A DNA stretch of 6,784 bases from Kiritimatiellota bacterium (lineage in GTDB: Bacteria; Verrucomicrobiota; Lentisphaeria; Victivallales; JAADHT01). Shown in pieces: positions 1 through 5,646 of the stretch. The notes beneath the pieces were generated by a model that saw nothing but the letters and a program-made list of their open reading frames with translations, was not told the DNA's origin and made no database searches. The position numbers were made by a program, and so were the translations under genes. Location: NCBI GenBank assembly GCA_013151705.1, contig JAADHT010000226.1, forward strand, positions 1 to 6,784. The letters are read 5' to 3'. Position 1 is the stretch's first letter. The number at the start of each line of letters is the position of its first letter.

Positions 1-653
1 ATGAACTTCAGGTAGTCTCCGTCGCGTTTGGCGGCAATTATCCCGTCGCCTGTGCAGGCGTATTCCGTGCACAGCACGCCGTTGAAGTTTCGCTCTTTCA
101 ATCGTTTTACCACATCCATAGTGTCGATATGCCCCTCTTCCAATCTTGTCGAGAGGAAGAAGCTTTTGTCGAATGGTACGAACATATTCTTCAAATGAAC
201 GTATAGGATTTTGTCACCGATGATATTGAGGACCTCTTCTATGGATGATCCGTTTTTGTTGATGAATATGTTTCCGTGGTCGTAGTTGACACCCACGTTG
301 TCCATATCCACCATTTTGAGCAGTTTGGAACAGGCTTTCGGGAGGTCGTGGAGGTAGCAGTTGTGCGTTTCGAGCGCGATTACGGCTCCGAGTCCCGCGG
401 CTTCGGCGCCTACTATCTTGAGACCTTTCGCCGCTTTCTCGTAATGCTCATCGTCGGCGAATCCGCTGCCGTTTCTATCGAAATCCATATAGGCGACACT
501 GGGGCGCAGTAGTCCGCCCGTGAAGAAATTGAAGGAATGCGTCCCCGCATTGGTCACTGCCCAGTTCATGAACTCAAGGTATCCGCGCAGTTCCTTTTTG
601 CCGTGAAATGTGTTTTGTGCGGCGACTGTCTCACTTGACTTTCTCGATGGTCG
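1..653 (-). pseudogene. Sugar phosphate isomerase/epimerase (AP-endonuclease-2-like TIM barrel), 5'-truncated and running off the left edge
   Basis: The minus-strand frame is open from 653 to the window edge and reads like the C-terminal two thirds of a xylose-isomerase-like TIM barrel. Successive barrel strands are recognisable: HSFNFFTGG, AVIALETHN, NVGVNYDHGN, KILYVHLKN and GVLCTEY. These supply the usual metal ligands of the family: Glu in ALETHN, Asp in NYDHGN, His in YVHLK and Glu in CTEY. The first one or two strands, roughly 80-100 residues in family members, are absent. The frame is closed by TGA at 656-654, inside the end of the hydrolase gene, and there is no ATG, GTG or TTG until an ATG at 569, already within the barrel. 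The precise substrate cannot be told. The kept metal site suggests recent loss or, less likely, a shortened protein. The junction looks like a deletion that fused this gene to the hydrolase tail. The 3' end lies outside the window. Confidence 0.62.
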
Positions 654-1974
654 TCAGATACTCCACTATCGCTTTTTTCGCTTGTTTAGTGTAGAGTTCT
701 CCCAAGTGTCCGCCGTATTCGAAGAATAGAGCTCTGTCGCCGAATGTTTTCGCGAACCATTTGAGTTTTTTTCGCGGAACCAGGAAGTCGTTCATCGAGT
801 TGATGACTTTTACGTTTTCCGCTTTAGCTAGAAACGGTGAAATGGAGTGGAGACTTCCGTTTTCAGCAAGTTCTTTCATCGAAAGAGATTTTCCAAGTTT
901 GGCCTCGATTGACTTTTTCAGGAATTTCTCCGCGTAGTCTTGGAATGAGAAGGCGTCCAACTCCCTGTAGAGATCATTTTTTTTGAATCCATACGGGGTT
1001 TTTATCAGTCCCATATCGTTCCCATCTTTTTTTATCGCCAGCAAAAGCTCGCGTAGCGCGTAGCGGTAGGATGTGGCGATCAACACTTCCGCGGCGTTTT
1101 TATCGACATTCACCTTCTTGTTGGACGGGAGTCCTTTTTTCGTCAGCGCCAAGTATACCGCCGCCGCTTTTTCTATATTGAGGGAGACTTTTTTCTTTGG
1201 CCATTTTCGCCATTTCGCGAAAAAGTCATCCAGCGTCGTCAAGGCGTTTATAATATCGATGGGTGGATGTATCGCTAGATAGGATTTGAATCCGATTTTT
1301 TTGTTTGACTCGGACTCGAGCTTGGCGATGAACAAGGTATGGACCGCTCCGAGGGAGAGACCGACCAAATGGGTCGAGATGATTTCACCGGGATGTTCAT
1401 TTTTGATTTTTGTGATTATTTTCCTCAAGGCGTAGCGTATATCCTTCGCGTCGAGAGGGGGGTAGCCGGGCACTTTCGATGTGCAAGCCGCGACATAGAA
1501 CTCCCAATTCATCGAGCTGCTGACGAGCAATACCGAGTGTCCGGAGTCGAAATATGTTTGCGCCAGCGCATTCAGTCCTGCACCCTGGTAGTGTCCTCCC
1601 ATTCCAGGCAAGATGATCACTAGCGGGGCTTTTGCCGTTTGCATCCATATCTTGTAGTGCAGTGGCGGGTGTTTTTTTTGTATTTGCGCTTCGTTGATCG
1701 ACGCTCTATCGAAAAAAGACCCGTTTATCGGGTATTCGCGGGCCCAGAAGGAGAGGTCGTGGTCATGCACTTGACACAAGGCGTAGCGGAGGGAGTCGCG
1801 AATGGAGTCCTGGGATCTGTATCCATTCATCCTCACCATCTTTAGTGTGAGCGGTTTTGATTCGGCGTTGATTGTCGGGAGCGCGGTTGTCGTCAGCGCC
1901 GCGGCAAGCGCGAGTGCGGCAATCCGGATGGTGAATGGTGCGTGTGGTGATGATTGTGATGAGTTCATTCGCAT
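631..1974 (-). CDS. Secreted alpha/beta hydrolase (serine esterase/lipase-like), second gene of mlaA operon
   Basis: A 447-residue protein. A hydrophobic stretch at residues 16-37 (IRIAALALAAALTTTALPTI) preceded by a short polar N-terminus looks like a signal peptide, so the enzyme probably acts in the periplasm or at the outer membrane. The fold follows: an oxyanion-hole segment ILPGMGGHYQ (121-130), the nucleophile elbow GLSLG with Ser207, a likely acid Asp396 in NSMNDFLVP, and His423 in YGGHLGELY near the C-terminus. The catalytic triad therefore appears intact. The frame is open far upstream to 2247, but that extension lies inside mlaA in another frame and has no hydrolase-like content. 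Start at 1974 is chosen for a GGACAGG-like ribosome site five bases upstream; ATG at 1968 is an alternative that overlaps the mlaA stop as ATGA. Either way translation is probably coupled to mlaA. Substrate unknown; a lipid or acyl ester is an inference from the neighbour only. Confidence 0.85.
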   Translation of the reverse strand: MRMNSSQSSPHAPFTIRIAALALAAALTTTALPTINAESKPLTLKMVRMNGYRSQDSIRDSLRYALCQVHDHDLSFWAREYPINGSFFDRASINEAQIQKKHPPLHYKIWMQTAKAPLVIILPGMGGHYQGAGLNALAQTYFDSGHSVLLVSSSMNWEFYVAACTSKVPGYPPLDAKDIRYALRKIITKIKNEHPGEIISTHLVGLSLGAVHTLFIAKLESESNKKIGFKSYLAIHPPIDIINALTTLDDFFAKWRKWPKKKVSLNIEKAAAVYLALTKKGLPSNKKVNVDKNAAEVLIATSYRYALRELLLAIKKDGNDMGLIKTPYGFKKNDLYRELDAFSFQDYAEKFLKKSIEAKLGKSLSMKELAENGSLHSISPFLAKAENVKVINSMNDFLVPRKKLKWFAKTFGDRALFFEYGGHLGELYTKQAKKAIVEYLTTIEKVK

Positions 1975-2711
1975 GGCGGCCTGTCCAAATTGTCGATTTT
2001 TATTTTGCGTTGGAGATACCATAAATTTTTTAAAGAGGTGTATTTGTCGAAAGCGGGATCTCGAAGGCTCATGTAGCTTTTCACTCTGAGCGACATCCTG
2101 TTGATGAACACGAAAGCGCCCAAGCCCGGCACGGGAATCCAGGTTATGGGATGAAACGCTATGAAGAATATCTCGCCCACTGCGTCTCTGACGGTGGAAG
2201 GCCCCAAGATCGGAATCACAAAATAATTTCCTGGACCGATGCCCCATGACGCGAAGGCTTGTCCGAAATCCTCGTCGTACGCTTGAAGCCCGAACCAGTC
2301 TTTAGCGACATCGAAGACACCGACCACTCCAAGTGTCAGATTGATGAAGAACCGCTGGGTTTCCACCCAGGCTCCTTTGAACTCCCCCTCCAGAAGACAG
2401 GATATTCCTCTGATGAAAAACTCCAGATTGACCACGACCATGTCTATGTGCTCGCGCCCGGTTTTCGGTATTATGAACGAGAAGCCATTTTCAAGAGGCC
2501 GGAAGACCCACACCATGACGAAGTCGTTGAATTCGAACATTACACGGTTGTACCCCTCTATCGAATCGGGAGGCGAGATGATCGAGAAGAGAGTTGTGGA
2601 TTGGGGAAGTTGGATTGTCGGCGTTTCTCCGGCGTCGCTTTCAAATGAAAATAGTGCGGAAACCGCGATAATAGCGGATATGATGAGCGATTTGAGAATA
2701 TTTCCATTCAT
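1965..2711 (-). CDS. mlaA: MlaA/VacJ-family phospholipid-transport protein
   Basis: A 248-residue protein with clear MlaA family motifs: the opening SIEGYNRVMFEFND (residues 50-63), RPLENGFSFIIPK (71-83), the segment ETQRFFINLTLGVVGVFD (117-134), and EDFGQAFASWGIGPGNYFV followed by LGPSTVRDAVG (147-179). In known systems MlaA sits in the outer membrane and removes mislocalised phospholipid from the outer leaflet, passing it to periplasmic MlaC and the MlaFEDB complex; none of those genes is in this window. The N-terminus has a signal-like hydrophobic stretch (residues 6-22) but no lipobox: the first Cys is residue 105. It therefore departs from the usual lipoprotein form. ATG at 2711 is preferred over the TTG immediately before it; a GGAAA ribosome site lies about nine bases upstream. 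The 3' end overlaps the hydrolase gene by a few bases, indicating one transcript. Confidence 0.88.
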   Translation of the reverse strand: MNGNILKSLIISAIIAVSALFSFESDAGETPTIQLPQSTTLFSIISPPDSIEGYNRVMFEFNDFVMVWVFRPLENGFSFIIPKTGREHIDMVVVNLEFFIRGISCLLEGEFKGAWVETQRFFINLTLGVVGVFDVAKDWFGLQAYDEDFGQAFASWGIGPGNYFVIPILGPSTVRDAVGEIFFIAFHPITWIPVPGLGAFVFINRMSLRVKSYMSLRDPAFDKYTSLKNLWYLQRKIKIDNLDRPPCE

Positions 2712-2765
2712 CAAGTGTTTTCCATGTGAAACAAATTATTGACGGTCTAATTTAACGCAAATTCA

Positions 2766-2793
2766 AAGATAGTGTCATTATGTTTTTTTTCAA
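2766..2793 (-). promoter_or_regulatory. Predicted sigma-70-type promoter of the mlaA-hydrolase operon
   Basis: On the minus strand TTGAAA (2793-2788) and TATCTT (2771-2766) are separated by 16 bases. Initiation would fall about 45-50 bases before the mlaA ATG at 2711. The surrounding sequence is AT-rich, so chance matches are possible. Confidence 0.4.
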
Positions 2794-2876
2794 GTCCTGT
2801 ATAAGTTGTTTTAGGAACCATGGGAGTCGCGTTGTTTTTTCGTCATCAACCAAATTCTGAAAGATTGACTGGCGAA

Positions 2877-2913
2877 TTGGATGTTGAAAGTTCGATGTTG
2901 GACGTTCGTGTTG
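2877..2913. repeat. Degenerate seven-base tandem repeat, tract 1 (TTSGATG-like units)
   Basis: Consecutive units read TTGGATG, TTGAAAG, TTCGATG, TTGGACG, then TTCGTG and TTGAT. Each begins with TT and is followed by a purine-rich G-A-T-G pattern. On the minus strand the same tract reads as CAACATC/GAACGTC-like units. The seven-base period means it shifts reading frame every unit, so it is not coding. Confidence 0.65.
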
Positions 2914-2962
2914 ATCTTGCCTTAACACGTATTGCCTCACCCCCCCGCATGGCACTCTGACA

Positions 2963-2986
2963 GTAGGACGAGCGTTCTACCTCGTC
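2963..2986. repeat. Two interleaved inverted repeats (pseudoknot-like arrangement)
   Basis: GTAG (2963-2966) complements CTAC (2977-2980), while GACGAG (2967-2972) complements CTCGTC (2981-2986). The arms alternate rather than nest, as in an H-type pseudoknot. A short CATTT/AAATG hairpin follows at 2986-2998. The function is unknown; it could be a unit of a dispersed repeat. Confidence 0.45.
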
Positions 2987-3052
2987 ATTTCCGAAATGCC
3001 GCCCTGGAAGGAGCGACCTGCTGGTAACTTGGCGGTGTTTCATCCTTCCATT

Positions 3053-3080
3053 CACTGTTGACTATCCACTGTTCGCTGAT
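3053..3080. repeat. Degenerate seven-base tandem repeat, tract 2 (CACTGTT units)
   Basis: Four exact-length heptamers: CACTGTT, GACTATC, CACTGTT, CGCTGAT. The first and third are identical and 14 bases apart. The consensus differs from that of the tract at 2877-2913, but the unit length is the same. Confidence 0.6.
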
Positions 3081-3086
3081 CCAGTT

Positions 3087-3114
3087 GGAAGAAAAAGCGG
3101 CGCGGGGCCGCCGC
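3087..3114 (-). terminator. Likely rho-independent terminator downstream of ilvB
   Basis: Read on the minus strand, a six-base-pair stem GCGGCG/CGCCGC with loop GCCCCG (3114-3097) is followed at once by TTTTTC. It lies about 115 bases after the ilvB stop and before the mlaA promoter, so it would separate the two transcription units. The GC-rich block might instead be part of a dispersed repeat. Confidence 0.5.
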
Positions 3115-3210
3115 GGTCCAAAGACGGCGATGCCGTCGGGGAAAAATTCGCGCTACATCGCTTTGGAGCGTGGGAGCCACCGCATTGATCGAGCACGCGC
3201 GGTAAGCGTA

Positions 3211-3226
3211 TTGTCGTATTCGACAA
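3211..3226 (-). other. Perfect hairpin four bases after the ilvB stop
   Basis: TTGTCG (3211-3216) and CGACAA (3221-3226) form a six-base-pair stem with a TATT loop (AATA on the minus strand). No T run follows on the minus strand, so it is not a simple intrinsic terminator; it may protect the 3' end of the ilvB message. Confidence 0.4.
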
Positions 3227-3230
3227 CCCG

Positions 3231-4919
3231 TTAGTCGACCAGAATGCCTTTGTAGGATTTCCCCGGAGGAATCATCGGGAGCACATGTTCCTGATACTCC
3301 ACATGAATGTCCAAGAGGAATGCTCCGTCGTGGTCCAGCATCTCCTGGATCGCGCCTTTCAAATCTTTTTTCTCGTAGACTTCGTGTCCGGGGATTTGGT
3401 ATCCTTTGGCGATTGTCACGAAATCCGGATAGGGGCGTTTGGATCTCGCGTTCCGCAGATCCGTGTTTCCGCGGGCGCTGCCGTAGAAGCGATCCTCCCA
3501 TTGGGCGACCATTCCCAAGTGCTGGTTGTTCAATATTACTATTTTGACGTCTATGTCCTCGTTGTGGATCGTGCCGAGTTCCTGGATGTTCATCTGGGCG
3601 CTGCCGTCGCCGTCGATGTTTATGACCGTTTTGTTAGGCAACGCGACTTTCGCTCCCATCGCCGACGGCAGTCCGAATCCCATTGTGCCGAGTCCGCCCG
3701 ATGTCAGAAGTTGGCGTGGGAAGGAGTAGTTGTAGAACTGCGCGGCCCACATTTGATGCTGGCCGACACCTGGCACGATCACCGCTTCGCCTTTCGTCAA
3801 ATCGTAAATGAGCGAGACGACTTCCTGGGGAACGATCTCTTTTTTTCTCGAAAAGGCGAGGGGAGACTCTTTTTTCCATTTCGCCGCTTGTTTCAACCAT
3901 GCGGCGTGGGATGTTTTGATTTTTCTTTTGTTCAATTCGTCCAGAACGTCTTTAACGTTGGCTATGACCGGGATGTGCGCCTTTTTGTTTTTGTTTATTT
4001 CGGATAAGTCGATATCAACGTGTATTATAGTGGCATCCTGCGCGAAGGTCTCAGGCGGTCCGGTTACCCTGTCGTCGAATCTGGCTCCCAGAACGATCAG
4101 CAGATCGCATTCATTAGCGATGTTGTTGCCATATACCGTACCGTGCATACCGAGCCATTTCATCGACAGATCGTCGTTTTCCGGAAACGCGCCAACTCCC
4201 ATCAAAGTGGTTACGACAGGTATTTTGTTGGTTTTCGCGAATTCCGCGAGCGATTTCGACGCTCCCGAGGTAATTATCCCACCTCCGGCGTAGATGCAGG
4301 GGCGCGTCGATTTCTCCAGTGCGTCGCAAACGTGGTCTATATCCTTTTGGTCCAGCGTGTGGTCCGGGTGATACGCCCGCAGGGCCGGAGTGCTTTTGAA
4401 CGAGACGGCGCTCATTTCCTGTTGAATGTTTTTGGGCAGATCAATCAAAACGGGACCGGGACGTCCGCTGTTGGCTATGTGGAAGGCTTCCGCGAAGATC
4501 GCGGGAATGTCGTCCACGTCGAGAACCAGATAACTGTGTTTCACTATCGGTCTGGAGATGCCGATGATGTCGATTTCCTGGAAGGCGGACTTGCCTATTA
4601 ATGTCGATGGAACCTGGCCGGTTATGGCCACGAGCGGAATGGAGTCCATAAACGCGTCGGCGATGCCGGTTATCAGATTTGTGGCGCCTGGTCCGCTGGT
4701 CGCCATGCAGACTCCGGTTTTGCCGGTGGCCCTCGCGAATCCCGCGGCGGCGAAGGCCCCGCCTTGCTCGTGCCTTGGGAGTATCGTTCGAATCTTCGAT
4801 TTCAGCAACGCCTGGTGGAGTTCCATCGACGCTCCTCCCGGATATGCGAATATGGTTTCGACTCCCGCCTGCTCCAAACATTTTATCGCGATTTCCGCTC
4901 CTTTGATCGTTTTTTTCAT
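3231..4919 (-). CDS. ilvB: Acetolactate synthase (acetohydroxyacid synthase), large catalytic subunit
   Basis: A full-length 562-residue thiamine-diphosphate enzyme that joins two pyruvate, or pyruvate and 2-oxobutyrate, in the first common step of valine, leucine and isoleucine synthesis. Visible landmarks: YPGGASMELHQAL (26-38); catalytic Glu51 in RHEQGGAFAAAGFARATG; GQVPSTLIGKSAFQE (101-115); a central FAD-binding-type domain with VLGARFDDRVTG (276-287); and the C-terminal ThDP motif from GDGS (437-440) to NN (464-465). LGMVAQWEDRFY contains Trp474, which matches the Trp of plant enzymes important for herbicide binding. The C-terminus VLPMIPPGK is complete. ATG at 4919 is chosen because GAGGTG sits six bases upstream; the in-frame GTG at 4928 lies within that ribosome site. 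No small regulatory subunit (ilvN) or ilvC follows. The leader upstream indicates attenuation control. Confidence 0.96.
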   Translation of the reverse strand: MKKTIKGAEIAIKCLEQAGVETIFAYPGGASMELHQALLKSKIRTILPRHEQGGAFAAAGFARATGKTGVCMATSGPGATNLITGIADAFMDSIPLVAITGQVPSTLIGKSAFQEIDIIGISRPIVKHSYLVLDVDDIPAIFAEAFHIANSGRPGPVLIDLPKNIQQEMSAVSFKSTPALRAYHPDHTLDQKDIDHVCDALEKSTRPCIYAGGGIITSGASKSLAEFAKTNKIPVVTTLMGVGAFPENDDLSMKWLGMHGTVYGNNIANECDLLIVLGARFDDRVTGPPETFAQDATIIHVDIDLSEINKNKKAHIPVIANVKDVLDELNKRKIKTSHAAWLKQAAKWKKESPLAFSRKKEIVPQEVVSLIYDLTKGEAVIVPGVGQHQMWAAQFYNYSFPRQLLTSGGLGTMGFGLPSAMGAKVALPNKTVINIDGDGSAQMNIQELGTIHNEDIDVKIVILNNQHLGMVAQWEDRFYGSARGNTDLRNARSKRPYPDFVTIAKGYQIPGHEVYEKKDLKGAIQEMLDHDGAFLLDIHVEYQEHVLPMIPPGKSYKGILVD

Positions 4920-4975
4920 AATAAACACCTCGTATGAACTGATAGGCTCAATTTTTTATTAGCTTTGAGGGGCTT

Positions 4976-4989
4976 GAGCCGAAAGGCTC
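4976..4989 (-). promoter_or_regulatory. Small hairpin in the ilvB 5' untranslated region
   Basis: On the minus strand GAGCC (4989-4985), loop TTTC, and GGCTC (4980-4976). It uses the same GAGCC/GGCTC arm as the larger hairpin just upstream, so the two could exchange partners. Confidence 0.4.
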
Positions 4990-4993
4990 TGTT

Positions 4994-5026
4994 GAGCCAA
5001 TTGCAAAAGTCTTTTGCAACTGGCTC
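4994..5026 (-). promoter_or_regulatory. Long near-perfect hairpin between the attenuator and ilvB
   Basis: On the minus strand GAGCCAGTTGCAAAA (5026-5012) pairs with TTTTGCAATTGGCTC (5008-4994) around a GAC loop, giving 15 base pairs with a single G-U pair. No T run follows, so it is not a terminator. It may be a processing or stability element of the read-through message, or an inserted palindromic repeat. Confidence 0.6.
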
Positions 5027-5035
5027 GCGGGATAC

Positions 5036-5069
5036 AAAAAAAGCCGAAGCTGTTTTTCACGCTTTCGGC
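5036..5069 (-). terminator. Attenuator terminator of ilvB
   Basis: On the minus strand GCCGAAAGC (5069-5061) pairs with GCTTCGGC (5050-5043), eight base pairs with one bulged A and a ten-base loop, followed directly by seven T (5042-5036). It lies 30 bases after the stop of the leader frame and about 115 bases before the ilvB ATG. The alternative pairing of CGGC and GTTGT (5112-5101) with ACAACTGCCG (5075-5066) takes away the first four bases of the terminator stem and so serves as a candidate antiterminator. Confidence 0.8.
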
Positions 5070-5098
5070 AGTTGTCCCGGCGATGGAATTGTCTGGAG

Positions 5099-5179
5099 CT
5101 ACAACGACGCCGCGCTCCCGACAACAACCGTCGCCGGGCTAGACACAAGAACCAGATGTATCATTGCAATTCCCATCAT
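5099..5179 (-). CDS. Branched-chain amino acid leader peptide of the ilvB attenuator
   Basis: A 26-codon frame from ATG at 5179 to TAG at 5101-5099. The peptide begins MMGIAMIHLVLVSSP and has ATVVV at residues 16-20, so it holds two Ile, three Leu and five Val, including three Val codons in a row (GTT GTT GTC). It plays the part of IvbL in enteric bacteria: with little charged Val/Leu/Ile tRNA the ribosome would stall here, leaving the segment 5112-5101 free to form the antiterminator; a ribosome reaching the TAG would cover that segment and let the terminator fold. There is no clear ribosome site before the first ATG. A GGGA six bases before ATG at 5164 could make a 21-residue version starting MIHLVLV. 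The stem CCCGGCGA (5138-5131) with TCGCCGGG (5083-5076) is a further candidate pause/protector pairing. Confidence 0.75.
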   Translation of the reverse strand: MMGIAMIHLVLVSSPATVVVGSAASL

Positions 5180-5186
5180 AACGACT

Positions 5187-5214
5187 AAAATAACGTGGTT
5201 CGGATTTATTGCAA
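5187..5214 (-). promoter_or_regulatory. Predicted promoter of the ilvB leader
   Basis: On the minus strand TTGCAA (5214-5209) and TATTTT (5192-5187) are spaced by 16 bases. Initiation would fall about at 5181-5179, so the leader peptide message would be nearly or fully leaderless, which fits the absence of a ribosome site before its first ATG. Confidence 0.4.
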
Positions 5215-5278
5215 GTTGTTTTTAGAAAATCATTGGCGGTTTTTGGTTTTATGTAACAGGTCAGTGAATACGAAAGGC

Positions 5279-5305
5279 AAGTAAACAGTAAAAAAAAGTA
5301 AACAG
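5279..5305. repeat. Direct repeat AAGTAAACAG, two copies 17 bases apart
   Basis: Exact ten-base copies at 5279-5288 and 5296-5305, separated by an A-rich spacer. It lies between the ilvB leader promoter and the IS30-like left end. It could be a protein-binding site or a target-site scar; nothing decides between them. Confidence 0.4.
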
Positions 5306-5313
5306 AAAAAATG

Positions 5314-5643
5314 CTACATTCAACTCCGAAGTGCGACACTTTGGTTGATTAGTATTGCCAGCGGCGCTATCCTACCCGGCAAAAACTAACAACCACGAAA
5401 GGAGTCGCCATGGGAAACAGACGCGCACGTTTATTTCGCTCATTCCTACTCGCCTTGGGAGAGGGTGCTGAACGAGAACACGAACGGCTTGGTTCGCAGG
5501 TTTTTTCCTGAAGGAACGGATTTTTCGAAGCACACCGAGGAGGAGGTTTCGAAGGTTCGAACCCTTTTGAACAACAGGCCCCGAAAGACCTTGGGATACA
5601 AAACGACCTGTTCGACGCCGACACGGCTTTGCGGACGTCATTC
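5314..5643 (+). mobile_element. Internally deleted IS30-family insertion sequence
   Basis: The stretch at 5314-5343 (CTACATTCAACTCCGAAG and then TGCGACACTTT) resembles the terminal repeat of IS30-type elements, as far as I recall these. It is followed by a leader with AAAGGAG five bases before an ATG at 5410, where a transposase gene would begin. The coding sequence then jumps straight to the C-terminal part of an IS30 transposase. No matching right terminal repeat follows: the fragment abuts a different gene scrap at about 5640. Confidence 0.6.
5410..5643 (+). pseudogene. IS30-family transposase, C-terminal remnant
   Basis: Beginning about 5420 the frame reads DAHVYFAHSYSPWERV, then NENTNGLVRRFFPEGTDFSK and LNNRPRKTLGYKT. 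This is the well-known C-terminal signature of IS30-family DDE transposases, including the catalytic Glu region (WER...NENTNG). The N-terminal helix-turn-helix and the first two catalytic Asp are missing. The retained ATG at 5410 is in a different frame from this remnant and would reach a stop near 5509. At about 5605 a second frameshift occurs: the usual tail continues as DLFDADTALRT in the next frame, which implies loss of one (modulo three) base(s) near GYKT. It cannot make an active enzyme. A continuous open frame from 5465 to 5779 covers part of it but then crosses into unrelated sequence. Confidence 0.8.
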
Positions 5644-5646
5644 GGA

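Larger units (their letters stand above)
2715..3230. other. Gene-free stretch between mlaA and ilvB, packed with short repeats and inverted repeats
   Basis: No convincing coding sequence is present on either strand; the short open frames here are low-complexity translations of the repeats. From left to right it holds the mlaA promoter, a heptamer tract (2877-2913), interleaved inverted repeats (2963-2986), a second heptamer tract (3053-3080), a GC-rich terminator-like hairpin (3097-3114), a perfect GACGGC/GCCGTC hairpin (3123-3137), and a hairpin next to the ilvB stop (3211-3226). Such clusters resemble dispersed non-coding repeat families that accumulate between genes in some environmental bacteria; that likeness is from general knowledge and was not searched. 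Confidence 0.6.

Noticed and set aside
1975..2247. N-terminal extension of the hydrolase frame up to 2247
   Set aside because: It lies wholly within mlaA in another frame, has a basic low-complexity composition, and the signal peptide only begins after the start at 1974.
2846..3055. Minus-strand 69-codon open frame in the mlaA-ilvB gap
   Set aside because: It is a translation of the heptamer repeats and has no protein-like signature.
2877..3080. CRISPR array
   Set aside because: Units are seven bases and contiguous; there are no 23-40 base repeats with spacers.
3123..3137. GACGGC/GCCGTC hairpin as a terminator
   Set aside because: No T run follows on either strand.
3285..4007. 240-codon plus-strand open frame inside ilvB
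   Set aside because: Antisense to a strongly conserved gene, with no recognisable motif of its own.
4920..4928. GTG at 4928 as the ilvB start
   Set aside because: It is part of the GAGGTG ribosome site that serves the ATG at 4919.
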